Below, one piece after another: positions 22,401-34,649 of a stretch of 64,000 nt of DNA. The DNA is from Meghimatium bilineatum. Its lineage: Eukaryota > Mollusca > Gastropoda > Stylommatophora > Philomycidae. The notes beneath the pieces were generated by a model. It was not told where the DNA came from. It was given only the letters and a program-made list of their open reading frames with translations, and did not search any database. The stretch covers positions 62,573,032 through 62,637,031 of the forward strand of contig CM067322.1 in assembly GCA_034231615.1 (NCBI GenBank). Reading direction: 5' to 3'. Position 1 is the stretch's first letter. The number at the start of each line of letters is the position of its first letter. The position numbers and the translations under genes were made by a program.

Positions 22401-23149
22401 AATGAGTAAGATATGGCTAAATTCGTTTCTACTGGCCAGCCAGTCTAATTTAAAATTGCTATATACATTGGCCCTTGACCTCAGAAAATATTTGGAACTT
22501 TATAGGATTAGAAAAAAAAGCTTGTTGGCGCATCCTATATGAAAAATGTTCAATTCAGCCTGCTTGTCCAAAAATGTTGTGATTCTGTTTTAGATTAAAA
22601 TGTAAAATGTTTGAGATTGTTGACTTGTATATTCATTTCTGATGGGTGTGATCAGAATGTAATGAAGGTCTGTTAACCATAAATGAATTTACAAATGTAA
22701 ACATATGGTTCAGGAGCAAGGATATATTTGTGATAGTCCTTGAGGAAATATATATAAAGAATATAAAACATAATATTTGCATCCTAAAAATTAAATTAAA
22801 TGATACTAATCTATAATCACCATTCTTTTAGTTGATCATATAATCTATGAAACCTTTACACAACTTTAGAAATTACAGAAGATATTGATTGCTCCTAGAA
22901 CATCAAGTGCTAGCTGAGATATATCATTGTACACATGCAACCATTTGTCCTGATCATCAGTTCATTTGTTCGAAATAGTTTTTCCTTTGTGGCCTCTACT
23001 GAGCTAAATTCATTTCAGTGGTGCCCTTCAAGACTACAGATAAATCAATTTTGAATCTGAGGTTCTTTCTTCTTTTTTTTTCTAGGTGATTTTATGCATT
23101 TTGTCTTTTCTCTGATCTTGTTATTGAATGTTACAGAATTGAACAATGA
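22401..23149. other. Intron sequence, nothing recognised
   Basis: AT-rich, no frames or repeats recognised. Confidence 0.4.
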
Positions 23150-23312
23150 TTTCCGCTGAAGACGGATGTGTCGGGCCATTGGTGCAAATAAACAGCAACA
23201 CAACGCATTACCATTCTCTGGACTACATCCTGCTGGAAATCTAGTATGACAATGGTCCTGCTACAAGAAAATTCAGCAGGAGTTTGAGAATGAACACTGA
23301 AGAAGAAGAACA
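23150..23312 (+). mobile_element. GAA-tailed SINE, variant A2, copy 2
   Basis: GCTGAAGACGGATGTGTCGG resembles GCTGAAGTCAGATGTGTCAG of family A; the 3' part carries the A2 insertion (GGAAATCTAGTATGACAATG). Ends GAAGAAGAAGAA. It abuts a minus-strand LINE relic. Confidence 0.7.
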
Positions 23313-23505
23313 ATGACTGACTTTGGTTATGGCACATTTGATGACACAATGACCACTTGATATGCAGTAATACTGTGATGTCCCAGGACATTGCTAACTC
23401 CTTCAATCCATGTTTTCTGGCTCTTCCTCTGTATCTTGGTGTTTCCATTCTGATGTTGTATGCTCTAGCAGGTGGCCAATACAGGTTCATTCTTAAGCTG
23501 AACAA
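23312..23505 (-). mobile_element. LINE relic, ORF2 C-terminus
   Basis: RMNLYWPPARAYNIRMETPR followed by YRGRAR is the same family as METARYREKPRRRWIEGVTN at 37400 and METARCRGRQIRRWIEEVTN at 16243. Minus strand, short. Confidence 0.7.
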
Positions 23506-23633
23506 TCATTTCAGTATCTATTTTCCAATTTATTTAACGACAGAGGTTGCTACAACAATTCTTGTAACCTCTTCATTCATATAATCACCTATTATAGTTC
23601 TGTTTTCTGCTTTTCTTTGACACCTTATCTCAC

Positions 23634-23738
23634 TTGTAGTAAGTTTTATCTTTTGTTCTTTAGTTTCTTGTAGTAAGTTTTATCTTTTGTTCTTTAGTTT
23701 CTTGTAGTAAGTTTTATCTTTTGTTCTTTAGTTAGCAT
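23634..23738. repeat. 34-bp tandem repeat x3
   Basis: Three near-identical copies of a unit containing TAGTAAGTTTTATCTTTTG and TTCTTTAGTTTC. Recent local expansion. Confidence 0.9.
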
Positions 23739-23879
23739 CCACATCTAACATTGATAACTCAAGTTGGTATGAAGATTTAATTCATTATTTGCCTTTTGGT
23801 CTCCAATGGGATAAATATATTTAAAGATTAGTGTAAGTTTATAAATTATGTAGTTGGAATTTTCAATTCTTGTCTAGAT

Positions 23880-24125
23880 ATCCCTGACCAGTGGGGATCT
23901 CCCCAGTCACATGGTTAAGCTGTTTGTATTGTGCTCAAGAGGGTCTAGGCTCAGATCCTGCTCATGACATTTTGTTTATAAAGAGGATTTGTTTCAGAGA
24001 TCCCTGGGGATTATTACTTGTAATATGCTATGAGTGGTGATCTTAGCAGGTAGTGTGTGGTTTTCTCAGAGGAACTGAGCACATATGGGGTAATCTGAGT
24101 ACAATGAAGTCAACCTCTTATACAT
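23880..24125 (+). mobile_element. tRNA-derived SINE, family B, copy 3
   Basis: Head CACATGGTTAAGCTGTTTG with a TCAGATCCTGCTCATGACAT B-box region; body GAGATCCCTGGGGATTA, ATGCTATGAGTGGTGATCTT, AATCTGAGTACAATGAAGTC. It suggests the consensus of the family best. Confidence 0.75.
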
Positions 24126-24129
24126 TTTA

Positions 24130-24365
24130 GCCCTTTTGAATGCCTTTGCTCATTCTTTCATCATCTGTAAATATGCTCCTATGTAAATTCCTGCATTTGT
24201 TTCAGTAGTTGATCATTTATCTTTATGTTGATTGCATTTGGTTCTATGCCTATAGACATTACTTCTGCTTTTTCTGTATTGATCTGTATGTTGTAATTGA
24301 AGCAGCTTTTGTTGAGTAGATAAACATGAGCCTGCAGCTCTTCACTTCAACTATAGAGTAGGCAC
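24130..24365 (-). mobile_element. LINE RT fragment
   Basis: The minus strand encodes NDLIKLLVADDQCLLYS (the F/YADD box as VADD), EELQAHVYLLNK, YNIQINTEKAEVMSIG. This is RT motif 5 and the following region. Family not resolved. Confidence 0.65.
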
Positions 24366-24502
24366 TGATCATCGGCAACAAGTAGTTTTATTAAGTCATT
24401 TTATTCATATCGCCTTTAAACACATTTAAAAAATATATATGTGGAAATAATTTTGTACTTTAGAAAAGTACATATTATGCAGGGATATTGCATACCGGTA
24501 AT

Positions 24503-24655
24503 TGTATTTAACGAAATCTGAGTTTAATCTCAACAAAATACAGAGAATCTGTACAGAGAATCTGACAGTTACTGAGTTAAAGTTGTCATAACCATGACGA
24601 ACTCACACTGGAAGAATTTTCCTTGTGTTTATAACAAGCAAAGAAAATTCAGTAA
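24503..24655 (+). repeat. Dispersed repeat of unknown type, copy 1
   Basis: Matches 29818-29960 at roughly 80% over about 145 bp: TCTGAGTTTAxTCTCAACAA, ACAGTTACTGAGTTAAAGTT, GTCATAACCATGA, TTTTCCTTGTG.TTATAACA. No terminal structure noticed. Confidence 0.65.
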
Positions 24656-24817
24656 CATAGTGTTGACTAACGCAAACAGCAGAAAGCTAGAGAGTATATC
24701 AAAAAAGTATATTGCCTTTGCCACAGTATGAGACATGGTTGTCTACTATTTAGCATAATGGATGAGATCATATGAAAAAAATAAGATGAGGATATCTGTG
24801 AAATAACTATATATTGA

Positions 24818-25010
24818 CGTGCATGGCAGATAAGTTAGAGCATTGGTCTTAATACTATGAGGTCAAAGGTTCGACTTCCAGTAAGGAATGGATTTTTTTG
24901 TTGAACTGTAAATTAAAAAAATTAAACTCCACACTGTACATGTTGTCACGACAGAAAGGTCATGCAGCCTTTATCACACAGTAATCTTACAGTGTGCCAG
25001 TTAAGAAAGA
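24818..25010 (+). mobile_element. tRNA-derived SINE, family C, copy 2
   Basis: The B box GGTTCGACTTCC is close to consensus; the A-box region reads AGTTAGAGCATTGGTC. The body matches 6240-6440. Confidence 0.75.
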
Positions 25011-25019
25011 TCATTATAA

Positions 25020-25740
25020 TTATTTCTTTATGCCACCTCTGACAGTGATAAACAATGGCCTGCTGTAGTGCCATATGGCTCTGGTTGAGAACTGAGTTGG
25101 CAATGTCTGGATCACCTTCGAGACAGTGGAGATCTGATATCCTGCCTTGCTTTACACAATGTAAGACACACTCGTAAAAAACTAAACCATTAAAAGCACT
25201 TTATACAGCAATCCTAATCCTAAATATCTGAAAATTACAGCAGTTTCTTATTGTGGCACTGAAGTCATCAATAGCTGACACTTTGTGACTAGCGGATGAA
25301 AGACAAGACTAGAGTATATTCCTGCTTTAAAATAAAAGTCAGTTTGTAAAAGATGTTTGTGCATGCATAGGAATCAATAAAGTATTATTTTAAAAAAAAA
25401 CTAAAAAAATGAACTACTTACGTACGATCATAAAATATCCATATACTGACATATTAGTTTGAAATATTTGAGACTCACAGGACTAAGATATGGAAGCCAT
25501 TTCCATTCCATGCTAAGTTTATTCTATTAGATGCATGGCTGGCTTTTAAAGATGAATGTGAGGTGGCCATTTCTATTTTTGGCTAATTTTATTTCTGATT
25601 TCCTCTTCAAAATCTCAATTGAGATCCTAAGTATATCTGCTATACTATTCTTTGTTGTTACTTTTACATCTTTTGATATGTATTTTGACTTCCCAGATCC
25701 CATCAAAGCCAACTCCTTGAAGTGGAGATGAGGCTTAGTG
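25020..25740. other. Intron, one open frame of unknown meaning
   Basis: A 61-codon minus-strand frame (25712-25527) is Lys/Ile/Ser-rich and directly adjoins the LINE end at 25750; it may be LINE-derived. No match recognised. Confidence 0.3.
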
Positions 25741-25749
25741 CAGCCAACA

Positions 25750-26115
25750 GAAGCTAGAAATTAACATTGGACGGGCCATCCCCTATATCGAGCAGGACCA
25801 TAGTCCCACCCAAGCAAGTTAAGGTGCTGAATCACAGATACCAGACAGAGGTGCACCAGAAACCATGGTATCATGCAACCCACATATTCAACTGTAATTC
25901 AACATGTCTGCTATGTGTGCAGGCAGCCCAGACAGTGGAACATATCCTGCAAGACTGTACTACACTAAACCAGTTAAGGAAGGAGGGAGCACTGGCACAC
26001 AGAGACATCCACAGAAAGCTGTATGGGAGTACTGAGGAGCTATCAAATACAGCAGCATTTATCAAGAAAACTGGACTTGATGTGCAGACATGTTAAACTT
26101 CGAACAAGAAGAAGA
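25750..26115 (+). mobile_element. Jockey/BS-like LINE 3' end with GAA tail
   Basis: An open frame of 109 codons contains CNSTCLLCVQAAQTVEHILQ then DCTTLNQLRKEG, the C-X2-C...H-X4-C finger of Jockey/BS-like ORF2, and ends KKTGLDVQTC. It is followed closely by AAGAAGAAGA. Well preserved over this part. Confidence 0.8.
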
Positions 26116-26419
26116 CATCACAATAATTAAATAATTATGTGATCAATGGACAAGTAGTAAATATGTGAAGAATTGGGTTAAACATGGGGAGAGGTGCCTA
26201 CATTTCAACTGTTTAATATTATGAACAGTTTAATTTCACCTATGTTACAGTATGTGCAGCTTTTGTGATGTTACTGAAATCATGTCACTAGCAAACTATG
26301 TTGCCACAAAAATAAAATGGCTACTTTCATCAGAGATGTCTGTTTACTGATGCATGTTAGCTACAGATAGGTTTGTTACAAACTTGTGGAAATTAGTTAG
26401 TTAGTCGTTGGATCATCAT

Positions 26420-27480
26420 AACTGTACTTCAGACAAGTCTATAGGTGCTCAGATCTCTCCTTGAGTGTATGTGCCATTACACATCAACTGATGGTCCCAG
26501 TACACCGTTGATCGACCATCATTCTTTCTTGCCCACAAAACCACTCCTTTCTAGTGACACCACATTTCAAACCAAGTTCTCTTATTCTAGTCATGGAACA
26601 AGAGTCATCATCGCCTATAGTCATTTATTCGTGCATTTTCCCATAGGGCATTCAAAATATCTGCCCAATCTATCGCTCCACCAACAGCTGTAGTAGCAGC
26701 GTGTGCGACTAACCTATCTGCTCTCTCATTACTTCGGCCTCCTGCATGTCCCGGCACAAAAATAAAAGTCACTTTACGCACACAGGAATTCTTCACTGCA
26801 TCCAGCCACTGTTCCCAAATATACCCCACCTAAACTTTCTCAATCATGCTCATCGAGTCACTGAGTATACAGGCATGCTTGCATACAGTCTGCGAGCACA
26901 TCCATTTCAAAGCTTTGGTTCTGCCAAAATCTCCATTGTCATGCTGCTTGTCATCTGAAAGAATGCATCACTTTCCTCTCTGATGGTCTGTCCCCACCTT
27001 TGAGTTGTGAAGGCCCAGGCACACCAGATGTGTCTCTCAACCAACCCATCTTTATATATAATCATTTCACCTTCCCTGAAATTCTCACAGATCAGAGCGA
27101 GCAACCCTGACTCCACCACTGTCGGACACCATTCTCTGCATTCTCTATTGAGTGTTATTATTACTTTGAAGGCTGTCAGAGAATCTAAGGGCACCCAACT
27201 CCATTCCACACAATGTAGCACATCCTCCAATTTGCATTCACTCTATATAATATCCTCTGCGTGCCCCCATCCATGACTTTTCTCTCTTAAGTCGACTGGC
27301 TTTCACTTTAAGAATTTCAGGATGTAGAGAGTGCTCTTTATCAGCGGTGATTTGTAGGTAGTCCCATGCCCTGCACTCATGGAGATGAAAAGATGAAACA
27401 AAATGAAAAGGATCATCCAATGGCAGGGTTCTGAGTGGGTAGCGTGCAGATTGATACATCGGGCAGCAGTCCTAGTGGCT
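26420..27480 (-). mobile_element. Jockey/BS-like LINE: RNase H and C-terminus
   Basis: Minus-strand pieces in order: GEMIIYKDGLVERH (RNase H first strand with the catalytic Asp), MTSSMTMEILA (the Glu of the catalytic set), VTFIFVPGHAGGRSNERADR (last motif with the His and the Asp), and an SEHL tail near 26440. Upstream 27459-27238 holds the linker between RT and RNase H. Frames broken at least twice. RT missing, so 5' truncated. Confidence 0.8.
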
Positions 27481-28885
27481 GGGAAATGTGTACTGCATCT
27501 TTTGTGATATTTATGCTAACACTGCTTATTTGTCCCTATTTTGTTTATTGCAACATTTCAACTTATTATTATTATATTATTTTGTATTCCACTAAGTAAT
27601 GTAGGCACCTCTACCCATATTATATCAATAATTGTATTTTATATAAATTTGCAGTAATTTTTAAAATTAACAAATCTTATTGGATACTAATCTTGCTATT
27701 TTATAAGCAGTTAGTAAACTACAATTGTAGTCATGTTTTTCTAAATTGTTAGGTAATAATAGAAAAATATAAGTCAGAATGTTTTAGTCACATTATTGTT
27801 GTACAAGACCTTTGATAAGTGAAAATTTCTTTTTGTTTCAATTGCATGTTATTTTATGCATGTGAATATTTTTCTTTGCAATTTTAATGCAACAAAATAT
27901 ATGGAAATGCTTTTAATATATTTATAATGCCCTTCAATTTTCATTAAAATAATATAAAATAATTAAACTGTAGTCTTATTGAGATAGCATATGCCTATTC
28001 AAGATAGTCTGACTCATGTGTGCACAATTTTAGAAACTAAAAAAAAATGTTGTTAGAATTTAAAAATAGGTACATCATGAATCAGCTAAACAACTGATGG
28101 ACCAGATACAGATTTGGACTTGATGTGGCCATTTTTAATCCTCACTAATTTTTACTTTTCTAAATAGATGCAGGACTAAATTTAAATTTGGAGATAGCCC
28201 CATGGTTGCCGTTGCTACCTTTCTCCCATAACTCAGAGTCCGACCTTTTTCATCATAGATTTGGAGATCAGGTGACTAGTTTTAGTCCCTGCTATTTTTT
28301 ATTTATCAAATCAGTGACTCAGGAGCTATTTAAAGTGTTTTTTTCAGTTATAATGTCAAAATTCAAACAATCTTACATTTACTTAATTAGGCCTATCATA
28401 TTAAAAAAAAGCCTGATAATTTTTGATAAATCTAGTTAATAAACAAGCATGATCTTCTCACTCTGAAATGGCTCAAAATAATTATGCAAATCTAATTAAC
28501 AAACAAGCATGACCTTCTCTCTCTCTCTCAAATAACTCAAAAAAATGCTTAATGCATTTTGAAAATATACATAGGGTTATAGAGAAATATAGTATAAAAT
28601 TCATACTAAAAAATAAATATTACAGTGATAGACCTACAGATAGGGACCTACACATGTCCTATAGACAGAACAACTCACAATTGTGAAGTAGGCCTATTAT
28701 AGACACAATAATAGTGATGAAGTACCGGTATTATAGGATATAATAACAAGACAACCTGTAAAAGAAATTTAAAGAATGTGAGATAATATAATAATGTTAC
28801 AGTAAGAAAAAAATGTAGGAAATGTTACAGTAAATATAATAGTAGAGACTAGATTTGAATATTTCATTAATGTAGAATCAGCATT
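27480..28885. other. AT-rich intron, nothing recognised
   Basis: No frames over 85 codons with any recognisable feature; no repeat family recognised. 28430-28550 holds a short imperfect duplication (AACAAGCATGA.CTTCTC). Confidence 0.4.
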
Positions 28886-28889
28886 ATGT

Positions 28890-29130
28890 AGCCTACTTCA
28901 CATAATGGAACCAGATCACATTCCATTGATAGCCTTCAATAAAAGATCATCTGAAAAAGGAAACAGGGAAAGACCCAGATAAAGATGCATAGATGAAATC
29001 AGAGAAATTCTAGAACACCAAAGCTGTACTATGGTAGCGGCATCTCAGTTAGCTAAAGAAAGAAAACTTTGGCTCTCCATGGCACCTAGCAGTAGGGCCT
29101 ACATATGGATAGGAAAAGACATAACAATAC
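28890..29130 (+). mobile_element. LINE ORF2 tail relic
   Basis: MEPDHIPLIAFNKRSSEKGN, RERPR-RCIDEIREILEHQS, and LAKERKLWLS parallel the RIP..A......RGRPR.RWIDNV.....LA.DR..W pattern of LINE C-termini. One stop. Confidence 0.6.
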
Positions 29131-29529
29131 TTCAAGGCACAGACCTGCCACTAATGCTTCTACTTTTACAATGTTTTTTTTAATCTGTTATTGAAATGTA
29201 GGCCTACGTCTATGTTTACAAATATCACATAGGCCTATTCCATCTTAAAGTAGAATCAATCTTTATATAGCTCAAATTAATCCTAATATTCTGATCTCAA
29301 ATTATGTATAAATAGTTAAGGCTCAAAAGGTGTAGAGGATTGACTCTGCTGTCTTTAGGTTAAGGGTGCCAGATAATTAATATTGATTATAGTCAAATTT
29401 CAGGTAAAATATGGCCAAAGATAGCCAAATTCCTAACTATTAATATATTTTCAAAGGGACCAAAAATATTAAAATGACTAAAACATAATATTAATGCCCG
29501 TGATATTTAAACAACTGTGAAATTCTAGC

Positions 29530-29765
29530 AACTCTGTTGGGGTTTTCCTCACATTTACTCTATCCCTCGCAATGAAATGGTAGGCTTATGTCATCTGTTG
29601 GAGAATACCACTCACAGTATGTAACACCATAGTTTCAAGCAATAATCCCCAGGGATCTCTGAAAAAAATGCGCTTGTAAATACGATCCTACAACACAGGA
29701 TCATCTAAACTACCTCTTGAATACAAAGCAAATGTCTTAACCACTACAAAAAGGATATCCCCTGC
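29530..29765 (-). mobile_element. tRNA-derived SINE, family B, copy 4
   Basis: Reverse orientation. Read on the minus strand it gives TGTAGTGGTTAAGACATTTG (A box), then GAGATCCCTGGGGATTATTG, and GAGGGATAGAGTAAATGTGA. Confidence 0.7.
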
Positions 29766-29817
29766 ATAAAGTGTACTTTACTAAAGGTAAATACTAAAGG
29801 TCAATACAAGTGTATGC

Positions 29818-29960
29818 AATGATATCTGAGTTTAGTCTCAACAAATACAGAGAATCTTTACTAGATGACAGTTACTGAGTTAAAGTTGTCATAACCATGA
29901 TAAATTCACTCTTGATGAGTTTTCCTTGTGGTTATAACACAAATAAAATATGTTTACTAA
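29818..29960 (+). repeat. Dispersed repeat of unknown type, copy 2
   Basis: See the matching copy at 24503-24655; here it directly follows a family B SINE, and the two copies are in the same orientation. Confidence 0.65.
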
Positions 29961-29964
29961 TTTG

Positions 29965-32900
29965 GTTTGAGGAGTGCTTTGATGTAAACCCTAATATTAA
30001 TATATTATTTAAAAAAAGAGGAAAAAGCAAAACAAATAGCAATAGCAATTTTACTGCAGGCAGGATAGTAGATGAGCACCAAGTGTTAATTGAAGTAACC
30101 ATGCAGGGTTATGAAATGTACTGATGCAAAACACAAAACAACTCAATTAATTGTGCTTTTAAAAAATAAAAAAAGGATAAAACTAATTTCATATGCAACA
30201 GCACTGAGAAACAAAATATTTAAAACAAATGTAACTACAGGTAGTTTGTTTCACAAATAACAGCATTAAAAGAACCAATTACAGAGGTGAAACAAAAAGT
30301 AATATGTATATTTTTGTATCATTGATAATAAAGCATTCTATGAAGGGGCAATTTTGTTTTCAGATTCATTGTTTGGCTCTATGGCAATGTTGTACAATGT
30401 TGTTTGTGACTGTCAAGGTACAAACTTCGATCCCCATCACAGGCAATTGTGCATCAGGACCATTCAGAAAGCAATGGAAAACTACTGAACATATTTATAT
30501 TGCCTAGAAAATCACTAGTAAAAAAATGCTGGGTTGATGGCTACATCCTGAATAGGATACGCTAAAAAAAACTGCTTAGAAAATCACTACAGCCAAAAAT
30601 TATGGAGCTGATCTTTTCATCATAAATAGTTTATCCAACAAAAAACTATCTACTATTGAGTATTCAGGCTGGATGTTAAGTTTTGATGAGACAAGTTTTC
30701 TGATATAGGCTTACTTTTTTAATTCTTTTTTTAAACACCTAAGCTTAGTAGTTGATAAAATGTTGCACTAAGAATGTTGATGTAACGTAGGTAAATAATA
30801 TGCATAAATATGAACTGAAACTGTAAAAATAGCCTACAGATTTATGAAAAAAATAAAAACGATTTCTTTACCTCAGTGAATATTTTCCTGTCCTGCCATA
30901 ATATATTTAGAATTAAATACAAAATTAAGGATTTATAGGCTCACCGGTACAATGTTCAAATGGTGATTATATCGTCTTACTGGAGATAAAAAGTTAACAG
31001 TAAAACTAAATTCTATCTGCCGGTATTTTCTTGAAATTTCTGTGGAACAAAACTGTCTCTTTATAACAATTTCTCTACTGTGTAATCTCCTTTAACTGTG
31101 CCGACAAGGTCCCAATTGATTTAGTCTGTTCCTACACTGTTCTTCTCTATGTGTTTCTCAATTTTTCATATCTTCTCTATCCCTGTGGGTTCCAGTCCAG
31201 ATGCTGTCTGATTAATTTTATTAGGTTTCTCTCTGAGGGTGTATCCTATCCATCTCCATTTTCTTTGCTTTATGCCTCTACCTCCAAAAATAAAATTACA
31301 CATACATAAATTTAGTCTTATGATGACATATTTCTTAAACTCAAAATAAGTATTGTACAGTTTGTGTACTACAAATTTTAATGTGTAAGGTAGCTGCTGT
31401 AAATGAACTATTGATAGTAAGAAGCAATGGCAGGTCTGTTATTTAAGAGCTACCTAATTCGAAGACAGGTAGACCAAAATATAGATGCAGGAAATATATT
31501 GAATTCTTTCAGAAATTAGAAAATATATCAATGTATTCTAAACACACGAGCCCCAGAATGATATATTTTTCGCCATGACCATAATCCCTGGGTACAACTC
31601 CAATCTGTTTTATAGTAAAATGTTTTTCCATAATCCTATTCAAATGTGTTGAATTTGTTTATTATTAATGTGATATAAGGGAACATTCATTTACCTACAA
31701 AATGATTTACCATAGATCAAGTTATATAACTAAATTATAGATACATTTCTCCCCACATGAATCATACCCATCATAATAAATTCAGCCACAGAATGATTTT
31801 TAATGTGGCAGTGAATGAGCTGTGTAGTTCATATTTTTCTTGTATTTTTTTTACTAACTCATAATTCTCTCCTACTTAAAGAACAATTAGGATTGGGGTG
31901 GGGGGGGGGGGGGAGTGCTGGGCTGACAAAGTTGACAGTTGTTGACAAATGAGACAGAGGGGGTTAAAAAAAGTTGACATCAACAATACTATTTTTATAT
32001 ACCAGTTAAATTGTTTGAGTTTGAAACTTTCTTTGAAAAATGTGAAAGAAATAATGTATGATTGTTCTTTTTCATTTTATATATTATTGTGCTAGCATTT
32101 TGATGATCTCATAAGGACATGTGCTCGTGTCATGTGAGTTTAAAAAGTGCTCTTGAGCACTAACACTTACATGTGGGTGGTGTCATCTGAAAAGGTTGAG
32201 AACCCCTGCCTTATAGCTTTTACATTCCCTGTTCTCTCATTCATAATTTTTGCTATAGGGCTATTGTTCTATAATCCTATTTATCACATTATTTGTAGAA
32301 GGAACAAAACTACTTCTATATTGCTTGTATTATATTTTCTAATATGCACTGACTTATTCATGCACATTCTTTCTAATGAATATTTTATTTCTGTAGAAAA
32401 TCCCTCTATAAATTATATCTTTATGATCTTCTGTGATAATATTGTTCAGCTTTTGTCATAATTATGTTTCACATCATGGAAAGGAACTGGCCACCTCACC
32501 TAATAATTTCTGCGGCTTAGTAAATGAAGAGTTGAGTTATCTTAATCCCTGACAGCAGGTTGCTACTATAGGACATATCTTTACTTACCTTGCACATGAC
32601 ATAATTTACTCTTTACCACAGCAAAAAAACTCATTGACAAAGAGGCATTTCAAATTAAGCATGCCACTTTTGTGACAGACATTTTTGCCTTCACTTACTG
32701 CATCTTTTGTTTAGTTACACCTTCCATCTAGTTTCATTAGAAGTTATATATATTTATTTATTTAATTTAGACTTGTTTAAATATGGTAAAAACGTATTCT
32801 GATTTGTTGATTATTGTAACTTTGTGCTTGAATGTGCTAGAGTAGAATTACATAAATAACCCTTCAATATCTGAAATAAAATTCAGAATTTGATGTCTAT

Positions 32901-33235
32901 AATAATAGTCAGATTTGTTTTTTCATGTTTGACATTCATGTCAATAATTACTTGCAATTGAGATGATTAAATGTTCAAATAATGAAGTCTTCACTTTACA
33001 AAGATGAAACCACATCACACATTTAAAATTCATGGAGTTTCAGGAACAAATTCACTTTAGAAAAAACATTTCTGTAATGATTACATTATATCGAGTTATG
33101 AAAAAAGATTACCATCATAGTATTCCAAACATTTTCATAGGTTATCTGATCCCGTATATTATATCCCAAAGAATTATATTACATTTTATTAATTAAATAC
33201 AATATTCAGTATTGAAAAAACTTTTATAAAGTATT
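29965..33235. other. Intron with scattered relics
   Basis: 31100-31290 resembles, on the minus strand, the LINE segment also seen at 47340-47530. A G run lies at 31897-31914. About 32185-32210 ends in AGGTTGAGAACCCCTG, whose reverse complement CAGGGGTTCTCAACCT is the common hAT terminal repeat; the other end was not found. The 104-codon frame at 32147-32461 is AT-driven and overlaps this end. Confidence 0.4.
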
Positions 33236-33497
33236 AGGTATAAAACTGTGCTAGGGAAACTGGTTTCCCAGAGCTGTGTATGGAACCATAACCACATTTG
33301 CATGAGCTGTGACTATTTCACTGTAGTACTAGCCCCACTACCATGGAGACAAGCACATTTATTTTTAATGTTTCATTCATATATTATTTACCGGTATATC
33401 TCAGGGCAATTGATAATAAGACATGTACAAAAGTAACAGAAACATTAAAAACCTACAAAAACAAGTTTGAATATTCAGCAATGTGGCAAGTACTTAC

Positions 33498-33540
33498 CGC
33501 TTCAGTTGACTGCATCTCATCTATTTTCTCAAATTTGGGC
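33498..33540 (-). CDS. Nrx-1: Neurexin exon: 43-nt linker between LG6 and stalk
   Basis: This micro-exon has near-consensus sites (acceptor ctttctctgcag, donor gtaagtac). Read in the frame handed over by the 38.6k exon it gives PKFEKIDEMQSTEA and ends in phase 0. Phase 0 fits both the 21302 exon and the 11028 exon, so skipping of the intervening exons would keep frame. The peptide occupies the place of the short linker after LG6 (NDLQRMQQT in fly Nrx-1, AMQSEMS in vertebrates). Confidence 0.85.
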
Positions 33541-34255
33541 CTGCAGAGAAAGTTAGTTTGGTTTTTAAAGCTATATTTCCATGGAACAAAGTGGCACAAA
33601 ATGAACTGGATTATTGGTCATGAACTAACATCATCACACTTTAGGCAGACTCATAGATGCTCAGAGTCTTAGCATATGTTGAAGGGATATGCATGCTAAA
33701 CATTACCATGGCTTTCTGGTTAAATACTCTTCACTAAATCCCACAGGTTCTTGTTTTTATTTCTTGTGCTATAATTAATATTTAATGCTTTAAATTGCAG
33801 CATAACATCATCTTTAATCACAAAGCCAAGTCTATAAAGCAATTGTTAAGCAACTTCTGCTTGTCTTAATTTGTTCTTAAAATATCACTACCTGGTATAT
33901 GCACATTTTCTGAGAACTATGGTAACCTTGAAGTTTGATTCCTTGTAACAGTGTGAGATGGTACATTATGGATTTTGAATGGCTCATCATAACTTATCTA
34001 TCTGAAACTGTCCTGTAGAATATCATCAATAAAAGTAAATGTTCATTCCTCTAGAGGGCTGGTTAATTTGGTTTATGTAGGTGTTGAATAACACACGTAA
34101 TAAATATTGTGGAAACCTATGGCTCTCCCATACACATGATTGCAAGCAAGATCTACTAAACATGTTTTAATTGTAGTGTCATTGTTTGGTTCATCTGGAA
34201 AACAGTAATCCATTTCACGATTCAAGAAAAATGAGGAACATATATATATTTCAAC
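33541..34255. other. Intron, nothing recognised
   Basis: The 69-codon minus-strand frame (34282-34073) is Cys-containing but shows nothing I recognise; its 5' end overlaps the RTE tail fragment at 34258. Confidence 0.35.
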
Positions 34256-34257
34256 AT

Positions 34258-34323
34258 AATTAGGTGCCGTACCGGATGGCATAGGCGAACATGGCTCTCC
34301 ACAGCTATCTCAAGCATTATGTT

Positions 34324-34348
<25 letters not shown>
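34258..34348 (-). mobile_element. RTE-like 3' end fragment and TA microsatellite
   Basis: TTAGGTGCCGTACCGGATGG and CATGGCTCTCCACAGCT match the tail at 60540, reading RAM...RHGT-like on the minus strand. It runs into a TA repeat at about 34324-34348. Confidence 0.7.
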
Positions 34349-34357
<9 letters not shown>

Positions 34358-34649
34358 TATATATTCTTAGATTTTGCAAAACAAATCTAGCAATGCATCA
34401 ATCAAGAATTATTATAATAATGAGGTACTCCCCCATAACATATTTACTCCAGGAATACTAAGTTTAGAGCATATTTTCTGGGGATAGGCAGTGATAGGGG
34501 CATACAACATATGCCCATCTTTTTTTTTTGGGGTTATTTTGGTTCTGAGTATCAATCTAATAAAAATTTCCTGTTGATGGAAAGAAAAATTATACTGTAA
34601 AGCACTTGAAAGATCATCAATTTTTTTAATTTTTGATAAACAAAACACA

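Noticed and set aside
25416-25462. 24-nt exon candidate with acceptor and gtaagt donor on the minus strand
   Set aside because: In the phase required between the 33.5k and 21.3k exons it contains a stop.
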